A stretch of DNA of 64,000 bases from Onchocerca volvulus (GCA_000499405.2 HG738138.1:7934888-7998887); one strand, 5' to 3'; counted from the stretch's first letter, positions 1 to 11,459 are shown. Program-made: numbers and translations. The notes: generated from the sequence alone by a model not told the origin.

Positions 1-586
1 TAGGCTTGGAATTTCATAGTTATACTTTACAAATTACTATCTTGTTATGGAATTCATTCAAGAAATCACACCTCGTCATAGAATCACTGATTCAATCTTC
101 AGAGAAGTACACTACACGAACTTTAGCGGTTTCATTGAAGTCCCACACCGTTATTCTGCACTGAGAGAAAGGTCCAGACTTTCGTAGGAATCAAGTGTAA
201 AGCAAACCAAGATTACATCCACGTTATTTTCACGAGAGAACTCAACACTCGCTATCACCTTCAATCTTCGGATGCATTGATAGATGGCGTAAAAATGGAA
301 TCCATATTCCGATTAAGAAATCATCGTTATTTCAATGTTTTATTCATTTATATTTATTACAATATGAAGTGAACAGTACCTAGCAAAAATTAATAAGTGG
401 TATGTAATAGTTGTTGTGAATACCTGCATATTCCTTTATATTTTCTTTATTCGATGAGCTTTATCTATAATTGATTGATTTGTTACAGCATCTGTTAATA
501 CCATTTAATTACTTTTGAAGACATTAGTCTTTAATGCACAGCAATAAAAATACACGATCAAGCATTTTCATATGACATACATGTTA

Positions 587-3202
587 TCACTTAGCTTCTC
601 CAGTAACTAACAAAGATCGGTATATATTGGCTTCATTCCGCATTTCTTCCTTATCCCGAAACCGCTTTTCTCCAGCTTTATCATGCTCAGCTAACTCACG
701 ATAAACATTATCTGGATCGCCTCCAAAATCACCTTTTTTGCGTGGAAATATATGTACATGTACGTGCTACAAAGACATTCGTTATTTAGGTCTTATTTAT
801 TTGTTATATTTTATTAATAAATGATCCTGAGATGAATTTTCTGACTGTGGAATGTAAAACTATTTATGCAAAGCTTTTACAAATAAATTATAACCGGATA
901 AATGAATCAACAATAAGCAAAAGATTTTATTTCTAACTTACGAGATTCATGAATGGCTTCCGAAAACAAAAGTCAAATTTTCAACTTACTGAAACAGTCT
1001 GTCCTGCTTCAGGGCCATCCTGAACGCAAACAGTCGAAGACGTTGCTTTATAGTAGTCTTCCAGCATTGCTTGTATTCTTTTTGCAGTTATGAATAAATC
1101 GGAAGTTTCGGCATGACTTAGTTTAGTGAGCCGTTCCACATTCCTAATCGGACAAACTAGCACATCTAAAAGACAATAGCACTGTTAAAGAAAAAGTTCA
1201 CACGAATGAAACAGATACTAAAGTTTTTTACAATATGGTATGTTCTAGCTCATCATGATCACGCAATTTAGTTTTTCAGTCATCGATATTACTTTCGGGA
1301 ATTCTAAACTTGATAATTGTTGAAATATATTATGTATGAGTAAAATTCTTAAAATATTTTTAAATGAACTTATCACATCAACTAAAAGTACTAACGTCCA
1401 GGGAGTATAGGATTTCGATTCACGAAGCAGAATGTATAAGTACTACGATAAAAAACGTGATCGGCCGGAATGCTGTGATTATCGAACATGTACACTTCAT
1501 TTCCTGAAACTGGATTGTAACGTAAGAATTGAAAATTTTGAATTAAAATAGAAAACTAAGTTCCCAGTTAAAAATTAATAAAGTGATACTGACCGATTTC
1601 ATTTTTCTGCACCGCTATCAAGGAATATAAATCAGAACGCCGATGATCGAAAACAGGTTGCAGTTTTCGTACTTCATCGAGATAACTTAATGATATTTCA
1701 GCAAAGCACATATCTTAAAAACATCTTTAACTAAAAATTAGGATTTAAAAATTCGAGTCCTCCTAAAGTAAAAAATAATGATCTACTTTCTCATCTGGCA
1801 TTTTTTTTGGATCTGTTAGGAGTTTCCAACACCATTCAAACAAGAAGATAAAGTATAACAGATTTCAAGCTATACCTATAGTTTCTGAACACTGAGCAAT
1901 TACTGCACCCCAAGGATCAACAACCATTGAATGACCATATGATGACCTTTTATCGTTATGTTTGCCAGTCTGAGCTGCAGCGACAATGTAACATTGTGTT
2001 TCGATTGCTCTCGCTCTTAGTAATGTCTGAAAAAAATAAATAAATAAACAAATAAATAGCCAAACTCAAAGAACCATATATTCTAAAATTTCCTGAAAAA
2101 TTTGTTTGAATATAATTGAAAATGCTGGCTTCCCATTTCTTCGAGTTTAAAGACTATAAAAATAGAATCTTTTTGTTCCAAAATCAGCACACAACATACT
2201 TCCCAATGTGCGAGACCAGTGTTAACAGTGAAAGCCGCTGGGTATGTCAAAATATGGGCTCCATTCATGCGATACCATAATGCCAATTCAGCGAACCGCA
2301 AGTCATAACAAATGGACATGGCGACATTTCCTACAGGTGTACAAACTGGCTTCGGAATCTGAAATTTCGATTTGAAAAAAAGAAATTGATTTGAAAAATC
2401 TAGAAACAAAAAAAGAGACATAACATCCTCAAACTCGAGGAAATAAACCAACTTCATTCCCATGACTTGAAAATTCGCTTTCTACTAATCGTACTTTTCC
2501 AGGGATATCTAAATCGAATAGATGAAGTTTCCTGTAAACACCACGAGTTTCTCCTTTTTCATCTATAATAAGATGGGTATTGAAAGGTTTTCGAAATCCA
2601 GCAGGATCCTAAAAAACAAATAAAAGCAAGTCAATCAGCGGTCTACGAAAAAAGAAAACATCAATAAACCTGAACATCATTCAAATTCAGATCTAAAACT
2701 ACTTTAGAACCTTTTGGTGAAATCCACCCAAACTCAGCCAAAGTCCATATTCTTTGGCACAATTTCGATACCGATCAATATAATTATCACTCTCAGTCAA
2801 AGCCAGCGTTTCATTCTCCTCACGAGTTTGTCCAACGTAATCGAAACATTCCGGGAAGAAAACCATCTAAATTTAAAAACGTCTCTTTCAAGTCAAAACA
2901 AATATCAACTCTCTTTTTTAATTGTAGAGGATTGAGGTGCTATCATACCGCAAATATGGATAACACTCAATAAATATGTCAGTAGGAAATAACTTACTGT
3001 AAAGTGTCAAAGTCAATGTCAAAGCTTGAACCTTCGCCTTGCGCTCTTTAGCACGCTTCATCATCCCTTTTGCAACTTCGAAATTAGCTTCCAAATCATT
3101 CTTCGATGTTAACTGACAAACAACGATCAGGGAACGTGTTTCGTCCATTACTGAAGAAAACCGACGACGGATCGTGCTATTTAGCAATACATGAGCGAGC
3201 AT
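587..3202 (-). CDS. nft-1: NFT-1: nitrilase-Fhit fusion protein
   Basis: Nine exons (3202-3032, 2866-2711, 2608-2453, 2358-2200, 2026-1876, 1713-1594, 1503-1396, 1165-990, 766-587) join in phase into about 458 residues, close to the size known for invertebrate NitFhit. The N-terminal two thirds is a Nit1-type C-N hydrolase: FFPECFDYVGQ carries the likely catalytic Glu, YRKLHLFD the Lys, and SICYDLRF the nucleophilic Cys; GHSMVVDPWG and FDHRRSDLY are Nit hallmarks. The C-terminal part is Fhit, a diadenosine polyphosphate hydrolase: VLVCPIRNVER, then QDGPEAGQTVS spliced to the HIT triad HVHVHIF. The start follows a TGTAG acceptor 5 bases upstream, which fits trans-splicing. Fused Nit-Fhit is typical of flies and worms, whereas vertebrates have two genes. 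Identification is firm; exon ends were read by eye. Confidence 0.95.
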
Positions 3203-4060
3203 TCGACCTACACAAATTGCGATGAATAGTTATCTCGTGCAAATTTAGGAATTATTCAGCATGCATTTCCTAAAATTTAGGTCGTATTTTTCCTTTTCAT
3301 CTTAAATTTTTGGGAATTTAGAACTCAACTGCGAATTTTGATGAAATGAGCAGAGGAGTAGAAAGTGATATGCAATGACCCTATCTCCAGTATATCACCA
3401 CCATACTTTTCCATCTCTTATCATTGTCATCCTTATCACCTCCATCTAGTCTATTATCCGTGCAAACAGAATCCTTCCTCACAGAAATCCAGTTGCACGG
3501 TAATCAATTAGCCTACAGTGACAACACTTGGCCTAATTCAACGACAGATATATGGAAAGATCGGAAATGCGATGGCATATAGAATAATGGAGAGAGTGTT
3601 GCTTGATAAGAGAGAGGGCAGAGAACTGACAAGTTGCACTAAAGAGTAGAAGTCAGTATCCGTTGAATGCAGCGTAGTTTCTGAAGTAAGCAAGTTTCCG
3701 TTGCATGAAATGCGTGAATGCATTCGTAGGGAAAGTATTGGGAGATATGAACGTTTTTTTTTTATTTTTCTTAAAGCTAGTGTCAACCGTCTGGAATTGT
3801 CCCATTTTAGAAAAGGTCACCAAAGATCAGTTGAATGGAATGGTTCACTGAATCCCGATTTTTTAGATTCCATAGTATACGAATAGTGTCCCTTATTTGT
3901 AAATCTTTGTAGTTGCTAAGATTCAAGAAAACACAATGTTATGCCAATGAGTTGTACCACTTTTGGCTATTTTCCAAGTTTAATGCCAAACTTACAAATA
4001 TTCCGCTGTCAACAGGTATTTAAAGAGGCCGGAACGGGGTAGGAATCAAACAGGAACGAG

Positions 4061-5439
4061 ATGATTTGGAGATTTGTTATATTGGCATCCTTTGTGATCG
4101 GAACTGGGGGTAAGTTTTGAAGTTCAAACGAATGAGTAAAATGGGTATTTTAATCTTATACCGCTATATAGTAACAAATCACTGTACATTTCTTAGCTTC
4201 TGTTTTAATAAACTTAATATTTCAAAGCCTGTTATGTTTGCTTTATGCAGCAGATTTTAAACTTTGATTGTTACATAAAATTATTTCAGCCGTCACATGT
4301 GAATCACCTAATCATTCTGCAGTAGCATTCTCAACTACCGATGCCTTCTTTCACTTTAGCACAACTTATATTATTGAATTTAATCTGCAATGCGCTAATA
4401 ATGTCAAGGTTATTCTTTACTTTTCTTCTGGTTTTCTGCTGAATATGAATACATAAGAAAGTTGCAGTAACAATTGTCCTGTAATAAGAAACACTGTTCA
4501 TTACTAGTGATTCCTTTTGCAGGATATGGCTGTTTATGGTGTCGTCAATGGAAGAATATATCAGGCTGCAATTTCTGAAGAAACATCAAAACACCAAATA
4601 TCTTGGCAGTTGGAACACGATGAGTCAGCTGCTCAAACATTCAATGTCGTGATTTACGATGATGATGGTTTGACTGCATGTCGCAAGGTAGTTGGTTACT
4701 TATCTAGATTTCGGGGTTTTTTGTTATTTTAATTAGATTTGTTGCGTAATATCTTGAATTATTCGAGTTCATTAGTGTTGTCAACTGTAGGAGAATTAAA
4801 GATGTTAAACATACTTGAAATCGGGACGATAAAAAACTTTTATTAGTTCTCTATCGTTCCGATCACTTTCTCAAAAAAGGTTGTTTTAGAAATTAGGAAA
4901 TCTAAAGCTATTGAGGACGATTTTTAATAATAGTTTCAGAAAGCTTGAATTTCAGTTCATAGGAAGTAAGAAATGGTTTTATTATGAAGCCTAAACCATC
5001 GATGAAAGTATATGCATTTAATTTTTTTTTCTAGGCGGAAAGGAGCCATGATGATACCTCTAAAGTAAAATCACTCTTCACAGTTCAGTTAAAACATCCC
5101 GTATGTTTCAGCCTTTCCATTAAAAATTGATTTCATATTTTTTGCATATCTTGAAAGCCTTCTATCAATAGGTTTTTGCCATGTTTTAATCACAAAAATT
5201 TTAAGATGCATAATTTTTTTTTGACCCATGTAAATATTTTTGGCTGGGACTACAGTGGAAATCATTCGAGGTTTCAAACTAATGTTTCCAGTGTTAACTC
5301 TCTATACAATAAGAAATATCTTTATTCGTTTTAGGGTGTCTCGAAATCATCTCCGATTGCATCAGAAACCGTTGTTACTGCCTTCGCTCTGATTGCTTTA
5401 TATATTGGTTATCGCTTTAAGAGTCAGTTGATGGCTTAA
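4061..5439 (+). CDS. trap-4: Translocon-associated protein subunit delta (TRAP-delta/SSR4)
   Basis: Five exons (4061-4109, 4290-4408, 4523-4687, 5035-5100, 5335-5439) give about 167 residues. The first exon is a hydrophobic signal peptide ([14 protein letters not shown]); the luminal domain has two cysteines in the first half ([16 protein letters not shown]) and the family-like [15 protein letters not shown] and [15 protein letters not shown] stretches; the last exon is a C-terminal membrane anchor ([19 protein letters not shown]) with a very short cytosolic tail. TRAP-delta is part of the ER complex next to the Sec61 channel that helps signal-dependent translocation. Length and topology match the family. 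The gene is transcribed away from nft-1, with an 858-bp gap between them that may hold both promoters. Confidence 0.92.
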
Positions 5440-5616
5440 AATATAAGTATTGAATGTTCTCTTTTGTTGGTCATCGTGATAAGGATAAGAAATGTTTCTG
5501 TTATTTGACTTTGACTTTTTGTCACTTTTATTCATGAGAATCATAGGATATTTTTGTATGCGTTTCTGTAATTTTATACAACTTCAAAGAACTTTCGAGA
5601 TTTAATATTTTAAACA

Positions 5617-6022
5617 TTGATCAAAGCAATTTCTTTGACTTTTCATCGTTGTGAAGTATATGAAATAGGATTTAACTTACATGTAAAAGATTTCGTTTCT
5701 TCCTTGTCTGTTACATTAATGGTTATGGCTTGCATTATTTATCCTTATGTCAGGAAAACTTGCTGTTCTATTTATAATTCAGTAAAGGTATGGTTAAAGT
5801 TACCTCTTCTATACAAGTTTTCGCATTTTGCAGCGTGAAAAGTTCATAAATCTTGAACCTGTGAAAATTGGTCGTGTTGCACTGATGCATAACAGAACTG
5901 TTAGATTCATCGATTTTCAGGATGTTAGCTTCATTAGGGATACGGTTGCGTATGGTCAGTTTAGAGAGCAAATGTTTGCTAAGGTTTCTAAAATCATCAG
6001 CTGGGCCAAACAGGCTATTTAA
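5617..6022 (+). other. Possible small two-exon ORF overlapping the FAM210 start
   Basis: An open frame from 5617, spliced from SVK at about 5789 (donor AAG|GTATGG) to the acceptor ATTTTGCAG at 5833, continues to a stop at 6022. It would code for a small protein with one hydrophobic stretch (VTLMVMACIIYPYV). Its last 100 bases overlap the FAM210 presequence exon in another frame. I recognise no family. It could be an unspliced outron of FAM210, an upstream ORF, or a real small gene sharing this transcript. Confidence 0.25.
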
Positions 6023-8077
6023 TTGTCCGGATGGGAAAACTGTGATCGCCCTTAATCCGTGCAATCTGCATTTCACTACTTCAGCATACATATCTATCTC
6101 GAATCTTCTTCCAGATGTGAATGTCTTACAGGATGCGAGGAGGTTTCTTCATACTACTAAAATAGTACGTGCTTGAATCGTAGGAGGATTTGAAGGTGTT
6201 TTCTTTTCCATAGAATGAATTTAATTGTTAGGTGGAAGTGGCTTTCAAGAATATGGAAGCTAGTGAGAATTCAGTTGTCTTTTAAAATCATAAATATGCA
6301 TATTTATGATTTACTTGTAAGTCCTAATTTCCAAGATTGAGAATTATCATCATTAAGATTACGATGCATTGGTGATTAGCATAGCATTTGCAAAAAATCC
6401 TAGTCATGAACTTCTCAGATAGTAGAATTTATTCTCTTTTTTGTATTAGATACAAATATTCAACAACACTTTTTAGAAGCACGATATTTCATTTTCTGAA
6501 AATGATGAAAAACTGAAGAGAGCGGAGGAAGCAATCCAAAAGGAGCACAGGGTATAGATCATTTTCTCATTGTTTTCCACTATTAACGGAAAGCTCTTAT
6601 TAAAACTTTACCGAATATTTCATGTTTGCAGGAAAGGAAACCCACAGGATTATTTGCAAAATTGAAATATTATCTGAAACGCTACTGGTATATCGCTATT
6701 CCAATACACATTGCAAATTGTGTTGTTTGGTTTATTATCCTTTATATTACTGTTAAAAGGTTAATTTTCACTTTTTATTTATTTCTGACAGTATTTAGGA
6801 CTAGATTTAAGGAATTGAAATCAGTTATTAATAAATTAAGTTGGCGGTTTCAAACATTTTCAGCGGTCTTGATATTGTTGCATTGCTAAAGAAGTGTCAT
6901 GTACCTGATTATGTTGTTGACAGAGTAGAATCAGTTCCTCCGAATGCAGGAGTTGCTGTTGTAGCCTTTCTACTTTATAAGGTATGAGTTCTAAAATTGT
7001 CTCTTTTGTCATTAAATTAATCACATCCATAAAAGTTTTAAATCTGCCAAAAAAAAAAAAAAGAGTGTTAGATCGTGGATGAATAGCCTTAGTTCTGGGT
7101 AGAATTATATTTACATGTTTCTTTCAAAAGATCATGTACAACCGTGTATGGCATATAGTATTCCAACCGGGCGAGGTACTATTTATATAATCGGACATAC
7201 TTGCGAGCACAAGGTTTTTAAAATAAAAATTTTAGCGACAACATTTCACTATATCATGGTACATACCGACTGTCGGAAAGTTGTGTGTTGCGTGTACAGC
7301 CTCAAACTTGGGTAATTAAACCTTTATTAGAAAAATTTAATAACGCCAGCTTACACACGACAATTACAATATTGTATTAATAAGACAAATTCAGTGATAA
7401 GATTATTGATATAATAAAAAGCTTGTATTAAGAAAAATTATAAATAAACGGAAACCGCCACTTGTTAGCAAGACTAATTTTTAAAATGATAAAAAAAAGG
7501 AGGTTGATAACGCAAGCTGGCTTTTGTTTATGTTAATGAAAACGGATATTTGTTTACGTTAATAGAAACGGACTTTAGGTTAATGAAAACGGGCTTTTAT
7601 TTATGTTAATGAAAACGGATATTTGTTTACCTTAATAGAAACGGACTTTAGGTCAATGAAAACGGGCTTTTATTTATGTTAATGAAAACGGACATTTGGT
7701 TAAAATCCAAAAAGGGCTTACATTAGGAGAAATGTTATAGTTAATTGCATTACAAAGAAAAATTCACTTTCCGGTATTCAGTTGTTCTGACACCGACATA
7801 TATTTAGTCTGAAAATTATCAGTGAAAGTTCAACTCGATTTTGTTTCAGATCGCTACTCCCTTTCGTTATGCTACTACTTTATTGTTGATACAGCTTAGT
7901 TTCCCGATTCTCCGACGACTGGGTATAATGACGGCAAAGGAAGTGAAATATAAGATGCGACTGAAATATACGAACAAAGTAGGGAAAATAAAGCGTCGTT
8001 ACCAACTTAAATTTAACCGAATGGGATCTCTTGGAAATAAAAAACGACAGAATACAAGTGGATCGAAAAAGTCCTAG
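5922..8077 (+). CDS. FAM210-type (DUF1279) mitochondrial membrane protein
   Basis: Five exons (5922-6164, 6477-6551, 6632-6759, 6864-6981, 7850-8077) give about 263 residues. The N-terminus is Arg/Ser-rich and low in acidic residues, with RRFLHTTK, as expected of a mitochondrial presequence. The DUF1279 core follows: LKRYWYIAIPIHIANCVVWF, LDIVALLKKCHVP, and AGVAVVAFLLYKIATPFRY running into TLLLIQLSFPILRRLG, so two or three membrane segments. A lysine-rich tail ends the protein. Human FAM210A/B sit in the inner mitochondrial membrane and affect mitochondrial translation and metabolism; the exact role here is not shown. The ATG lies 1 base after a GATTTTCAG acceptor, consistent with SL trans-splicing. 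Intron 4 (868 bp) contains an SL1 copy and a tandem repeat. Confidence 0.9.
6285..6312. repeat. 28-bp perfect palindrome in FAM210 intron 1
   Basis: The sequence reads AAATCATAAATATG followed directly by its reverse complement, with no spacer. It is AT-only apart from four bases and lies in intron 1. No function is implied. Confidence 0.8.
7301..7322 (-). other. Exact antisense copy of the nematode SL1 leader
   Basis: Read on the minus strand, all 22 bases equal the conserved nematode SL1 spliced-leader exon (GGTTTAATTACCC...TTTGAG). In a working SL RNA gene the leader is followed by GT; here the next bases are GCTGTACACG, so the splice donor is missing and the downstream bases do not resemble the SL RNA body I know. 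It may be a decayed SL RNA gene or the 5' end of a retroposed trans-spliced mRNA. It lies in intron 4 of the FAM210 gene, opposite to that gene. Confidence 0.85.
7531..7701. repeat. 73-bp tandem repeat, about 2.3 copies
   Basis: Units begin at 7531, 7604 and 7677 (the last partial). Each unit has internal sub-repeats of the form GTTAATGAAAACGG / GTTAATAGAAACGG at roughly 24-25 bp, so the 73-bp unit itself arose from a shorter one. Copies 1 and 2 differ at only a couple of positions. The repeat sits in FAM210 intron 4. Confidence 0.9.
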
Positions 8078-9517
8078 TGAGAGATATTGATGATATTTTC
8101 TCGAACACAGTGACATTTACATTGTCATTTGTTATATGCGTCTTAACACTTTGCGATTTTGTAGTATTGTGTTCTTTCGACCCTTTCAAAGTTTCCCGAT
8201 AAGAACATAAGTGCAATACTCTAGGACTTTTTGATTTGCGAATCTTATAGCGACGTTATTGAAAAGATTCTGTCCATAAAATTTTATGGATTTGAGCTTC
8301 AAGAAGGTTACTGCATTATTTCCGAAAAGCTACATTCTCTTTCTCAGAAGAATGCATGTGGTTTTTTGGACATATTTGCACAATGTGTTTAAATTGATAT
8401 TGGTGATCGCTGTTTGCAAAACTTTAAAAACAAGATCAAATTTAGCACTGGGCTACTTGAAAAGTATTTGTGTTTGCTGGAACATAAATAGTATTTATAT
8501 ATTATGGCAGGTTATTATTTATAACATGGCTTATGTTATTTACCGTACAATAACTCGGCTTGGTCTAGGAACAAAGATTTCTCTTAGATAAGTGTTCTAA
8601 AAATGTTTTTAAGTAGTAAATAACCGAAAATGTCATTTGGCAAGATTATAGTGATTATAGTGGAAATGTAATATAGTAAGGAATAATTGAAATCGTGTGT
8701 TCATCCGTTCAACTTTCCAAACGTATAGCACTCGGGACTGGTGACATGTGTGAGATAGAGATCGACCCTTGGAAAAATATATGGCCATTGTTATAGCTCG
8801 AAAGTAGTCGGATGGACAACCACGAGAAAGATGATTTAGTCGTTATGAAAATAATAATAGTAATATGTACGAAATACAGAATCGAATATGAATTGAAGAT
8901 GTTGTCCAATTCAATTTTACTGTAAGGGTAGAAATATAAGAAATTATAAGCTTTGAGGGAAAAAAGAAAGCATTTAAGCGTCTCGAAAAACTAAGTTTAT
9001 TAGTACAAATGTTAGAGAAACATGCATTGACGCATTTTTTACATTAGAAACGTTCAGGCCATACACGGAGAATTTCCATGATAAAGACTTTTCCTGAATT
9101 CTCTACGAAGATTGGTCGGAGAGGTCTAGTTTGGTATTTATTTTGAGCCAAAAAGATTGTTTTGACTAAAATTGCAGAATAAACCGCCTTACGTACCTAC
9201 AAAAATACTGAACTGAGCGAATAAATGCATTTAAAACTATTTAGTAGATGAACAGAATCATTAGTGAAACTGGCAAAATAACTTTCCTTTGAAAAATGTC
9301 GAGGAATGGTTTGTCTCTAAATTGGTAATTGATATAACTTAGAAAGACAGCGAAGATCAATTTGAAATTAGTTGACGAAGGGCATTTGCCGGGAAAAATT
9401 GTTTGTTGTTGCGCGCTTTAATACCTTAAAGGAACAGGTGCAGTTTTTGTGGCATCGATCATGTGCACAGTCCATATCTCACATTTGTTTGTGATTTGGA
9501 ATAACAGCAAAATAAGA
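8078..9517. other. Intergenic, no supported gene
   Basis: AT-rich sequence downstream of the FAM210 gene. A 101-codon open frame at 8286-8591 and a 66-codon frame at 8709-8909 (-) have no recognisable motif, splice context or family resemblance and I treat them as chance. Confidence 0.5.
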
Positions 9518-9667
9518 TTAATACAATGACTGAACCGTTTCGATGTCATGTTTCAGCTTGAAGAGGCGATTGTATTTGGAACTGAATTCGGAAATGCTGG
9601 CAGTGTGTCTTCTTTTGATTTTGTTAATTAGTAGAAGAACATTGGCGTTTTTGATACTGGTAACCAT
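9518..9667 (-). other. Possible small ORF, 49 codons
   Basis: An ATG-started minus-strand frame running from MVTSIKNANVLLLINKIK to NRLFKLKHDIETVQSLY and a stop. It is basic and plausible in composition but matches nothing I know, and there is no clear trans-splice acceptor. Confidence 0.2.
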
Positions 9668-10780
9668 ATAGAAACATGAAGCATCTGAAGTAACCTAACT
9701 CGGAATCGTTCACATTTCACACCAGACAAAATCTATGTCTTCGTATGCCACTTTCGGTAATTACAGCGAAAGTTAACGAAAGATGACATTTCAGAGCTTA
9801 GAAATGGCGATAATACTTGATAGTTCCGTAAAACATTATTCTGAAACTGATTTAATCAACTAAAATTGATGTACTTTTCTGGATAATCACCATAATTTGC
9901 CGAGCAGTGATTTTAGACGAGCAACGCCACCTGGCACTGTGCCAAAGGTTTATGTACAGTTATATCCTGTTTATTTTAGAGAAACACAAAATTAATTGGA
10001 GGGCGTGTCTAAATTTCAATGTTTGTTCTAAATTTCAATGTTTGTCAAAAACTGGACATTATTTTACATGAAGCAGATATACCGCGTCCGAATATTTGGT
10101 TATTTTGGGAAAATGAGTGGTAATGGAAAACCGTGTCTTTATTGTTGAGTGGTGTGAAAGCATTTTTTTTTTTTTTTTTTTGAATGCTGCAGTTCGACTG
10201 ATCCAGCATTCTGCACAAGATGGCCAAGATCTGGATTTGATGGCCAAATAGGTTTTCCTTGGAGATAATCATTAAGAGCTGAGAAAATCTGGCCATCAAG
10301 GTGACTGTTGAGATTGAGGAAGTCTATACGCATATGCTGGTGAGTGAGTTCGTGTGAACCACGATTAGCAAGAATCAGAAGTTTATAAGAGGTCAAATCA
10401 CATACGTTGAAATCAAAGGACCTACTAAATATCGGAAATAACTTGAAAGAAGTCCTCTGATAACAAAGTGTTTCTGCTGAAATTGCAGAACTGCAATCCC
10501 TAATTGTAAAATATCCTATTAATTATGATGATTGGAGGTCCATTGAAATTTAAAAATATTTGTCGAATTAGGTTAAAAACATATACATAGAACTGAAGTG
10601 AACTTAAAGAAATCATCCACACGGTTGCAATTTCTAAAAGTTTGAGAAAAATCCTTCGACTTCACTTATACAAAGCCTACTTTTAATTGGAAAATGTGCA
10701 ATAAAATATATGTATATATACATATATTTGCATCAAGAATCTCAATAAAGAAAGGATACAGGTACATGCAACAACAGATA
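9668..10780. other. Intergenic with overlapping minus-strand open frames
   Basis: Three overlapping minus-strand frames at 10045-10396 share an A/T homopolymer (T18 on the + strand near 10164-10181) that would code for poly-lysine. One frame (10396-10139) contains NDYLQGKPIWPSNPDLGHL and looks mildly protein-like, but I recognise no family; it could be a decayed gene fragment. Confidence 0.35.
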
Positions 10781-10980
10781 TCAAGCAAAGGTTCTAGTTT
10801 TTAATCCAACAGATTCTTCAGCTTCACGCTGCGTATATGCCGGTTCTCGTAATCGCTTTAGTCGTTGTTGATGAACTTAAAAAAATTATTCACGTGGTTG
10901 CAGTTTCTAAAAGTCTGGGAAGAATCCCTCGACTTCACTTATACAAAGTCTACTTTTGTTTGAAAAATATGCGATAAAAA
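10599..10980. repeat. Dispersed duplication, ~108 bp, spanning a ZNF593 splice site
   Basis: Copy A (about 10599-10706) and copy B (about 10872-10980) are the same orientation and clearly alike: both contain GGTTGCA(A/G)TTTCTAAAAGT, then GAC TTCACTTATACAAAG and a TGG/TTGAAAA(T/A) tail. Copy B covers the acceptor and first bases of ZNF593 exon 3; copy A lies just beyond the stop codon. Confidence 0.8.
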
Positions 10981-11459
10981 TTTTTTAAGAGGACTGAAAA
11001 CAGCAATACCTTTACTTGATCTATGATTTCTAAGAGATTTTTCATCGATAAAATATCGAACACACTCAATACAATAGAATTGTCCACCACCTGAACAAAT
11101 TTTGGAAAGAAACAGTACATGCGAATGCTAGACTCTGCAATCAGTGAAAGATTAATTTATCAACTTTCTCAAAAGAATGCAATGAGAAATCCGTGTACCG
11201 CGAAGTGAAGAGATTCATACTTCTTTCAGTGAACTTAAGCTTGCTTTCTACTTCTGTATCAATTAGATCTAAAGAAATGAGCAACCAGGAATGATCAACA
11301 AAGCAGGACGGAAAAATTACCTGGCAAATCGAGGTCGATATCTGCTTGCCGGCTCGTGAGACACTGTTGTTTTTCTGACCTTATCTCATCAATAATCTGA
11401 TCCATGTCTTTCCCCTTCCTCTTCCTTGTTTTATTCGAGGATGTATGCTTCTTCGGCAT
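10781..11459 (-). CDS. ZNF593/Bud20-type C2H2 zinc-finger protein
   Basis: Three exons (11459-11321, 11090-11010, 10875-10781) give about 104 residues. The N-terminus is basic ([17 protein letters not shown]), followed by [19 protein letters not shown], a single C2H2 finger with C-x2-C-x12-H-x5-H spacing, and [19 protein letters not shown], which matches the family's conserved tail. Yeast Bud20 is a shuttling factor of pre-60S ribosomal subunits, so a role in large-subunit maturation or export is expected from homology. The ATG follows a TTTTTTCAG acceptor by 1 base, fitting trans-splicing. The protein is slightly shorter than human ZNF593 because the acidic tail is missing. Confidence 0.9.

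Noticed and set aside
8286..8591. A 101-codon plus-strand ORF after FAM210.
   Set aside because: No motif, no splice context, composition like the surrounding AT-rich DNA.
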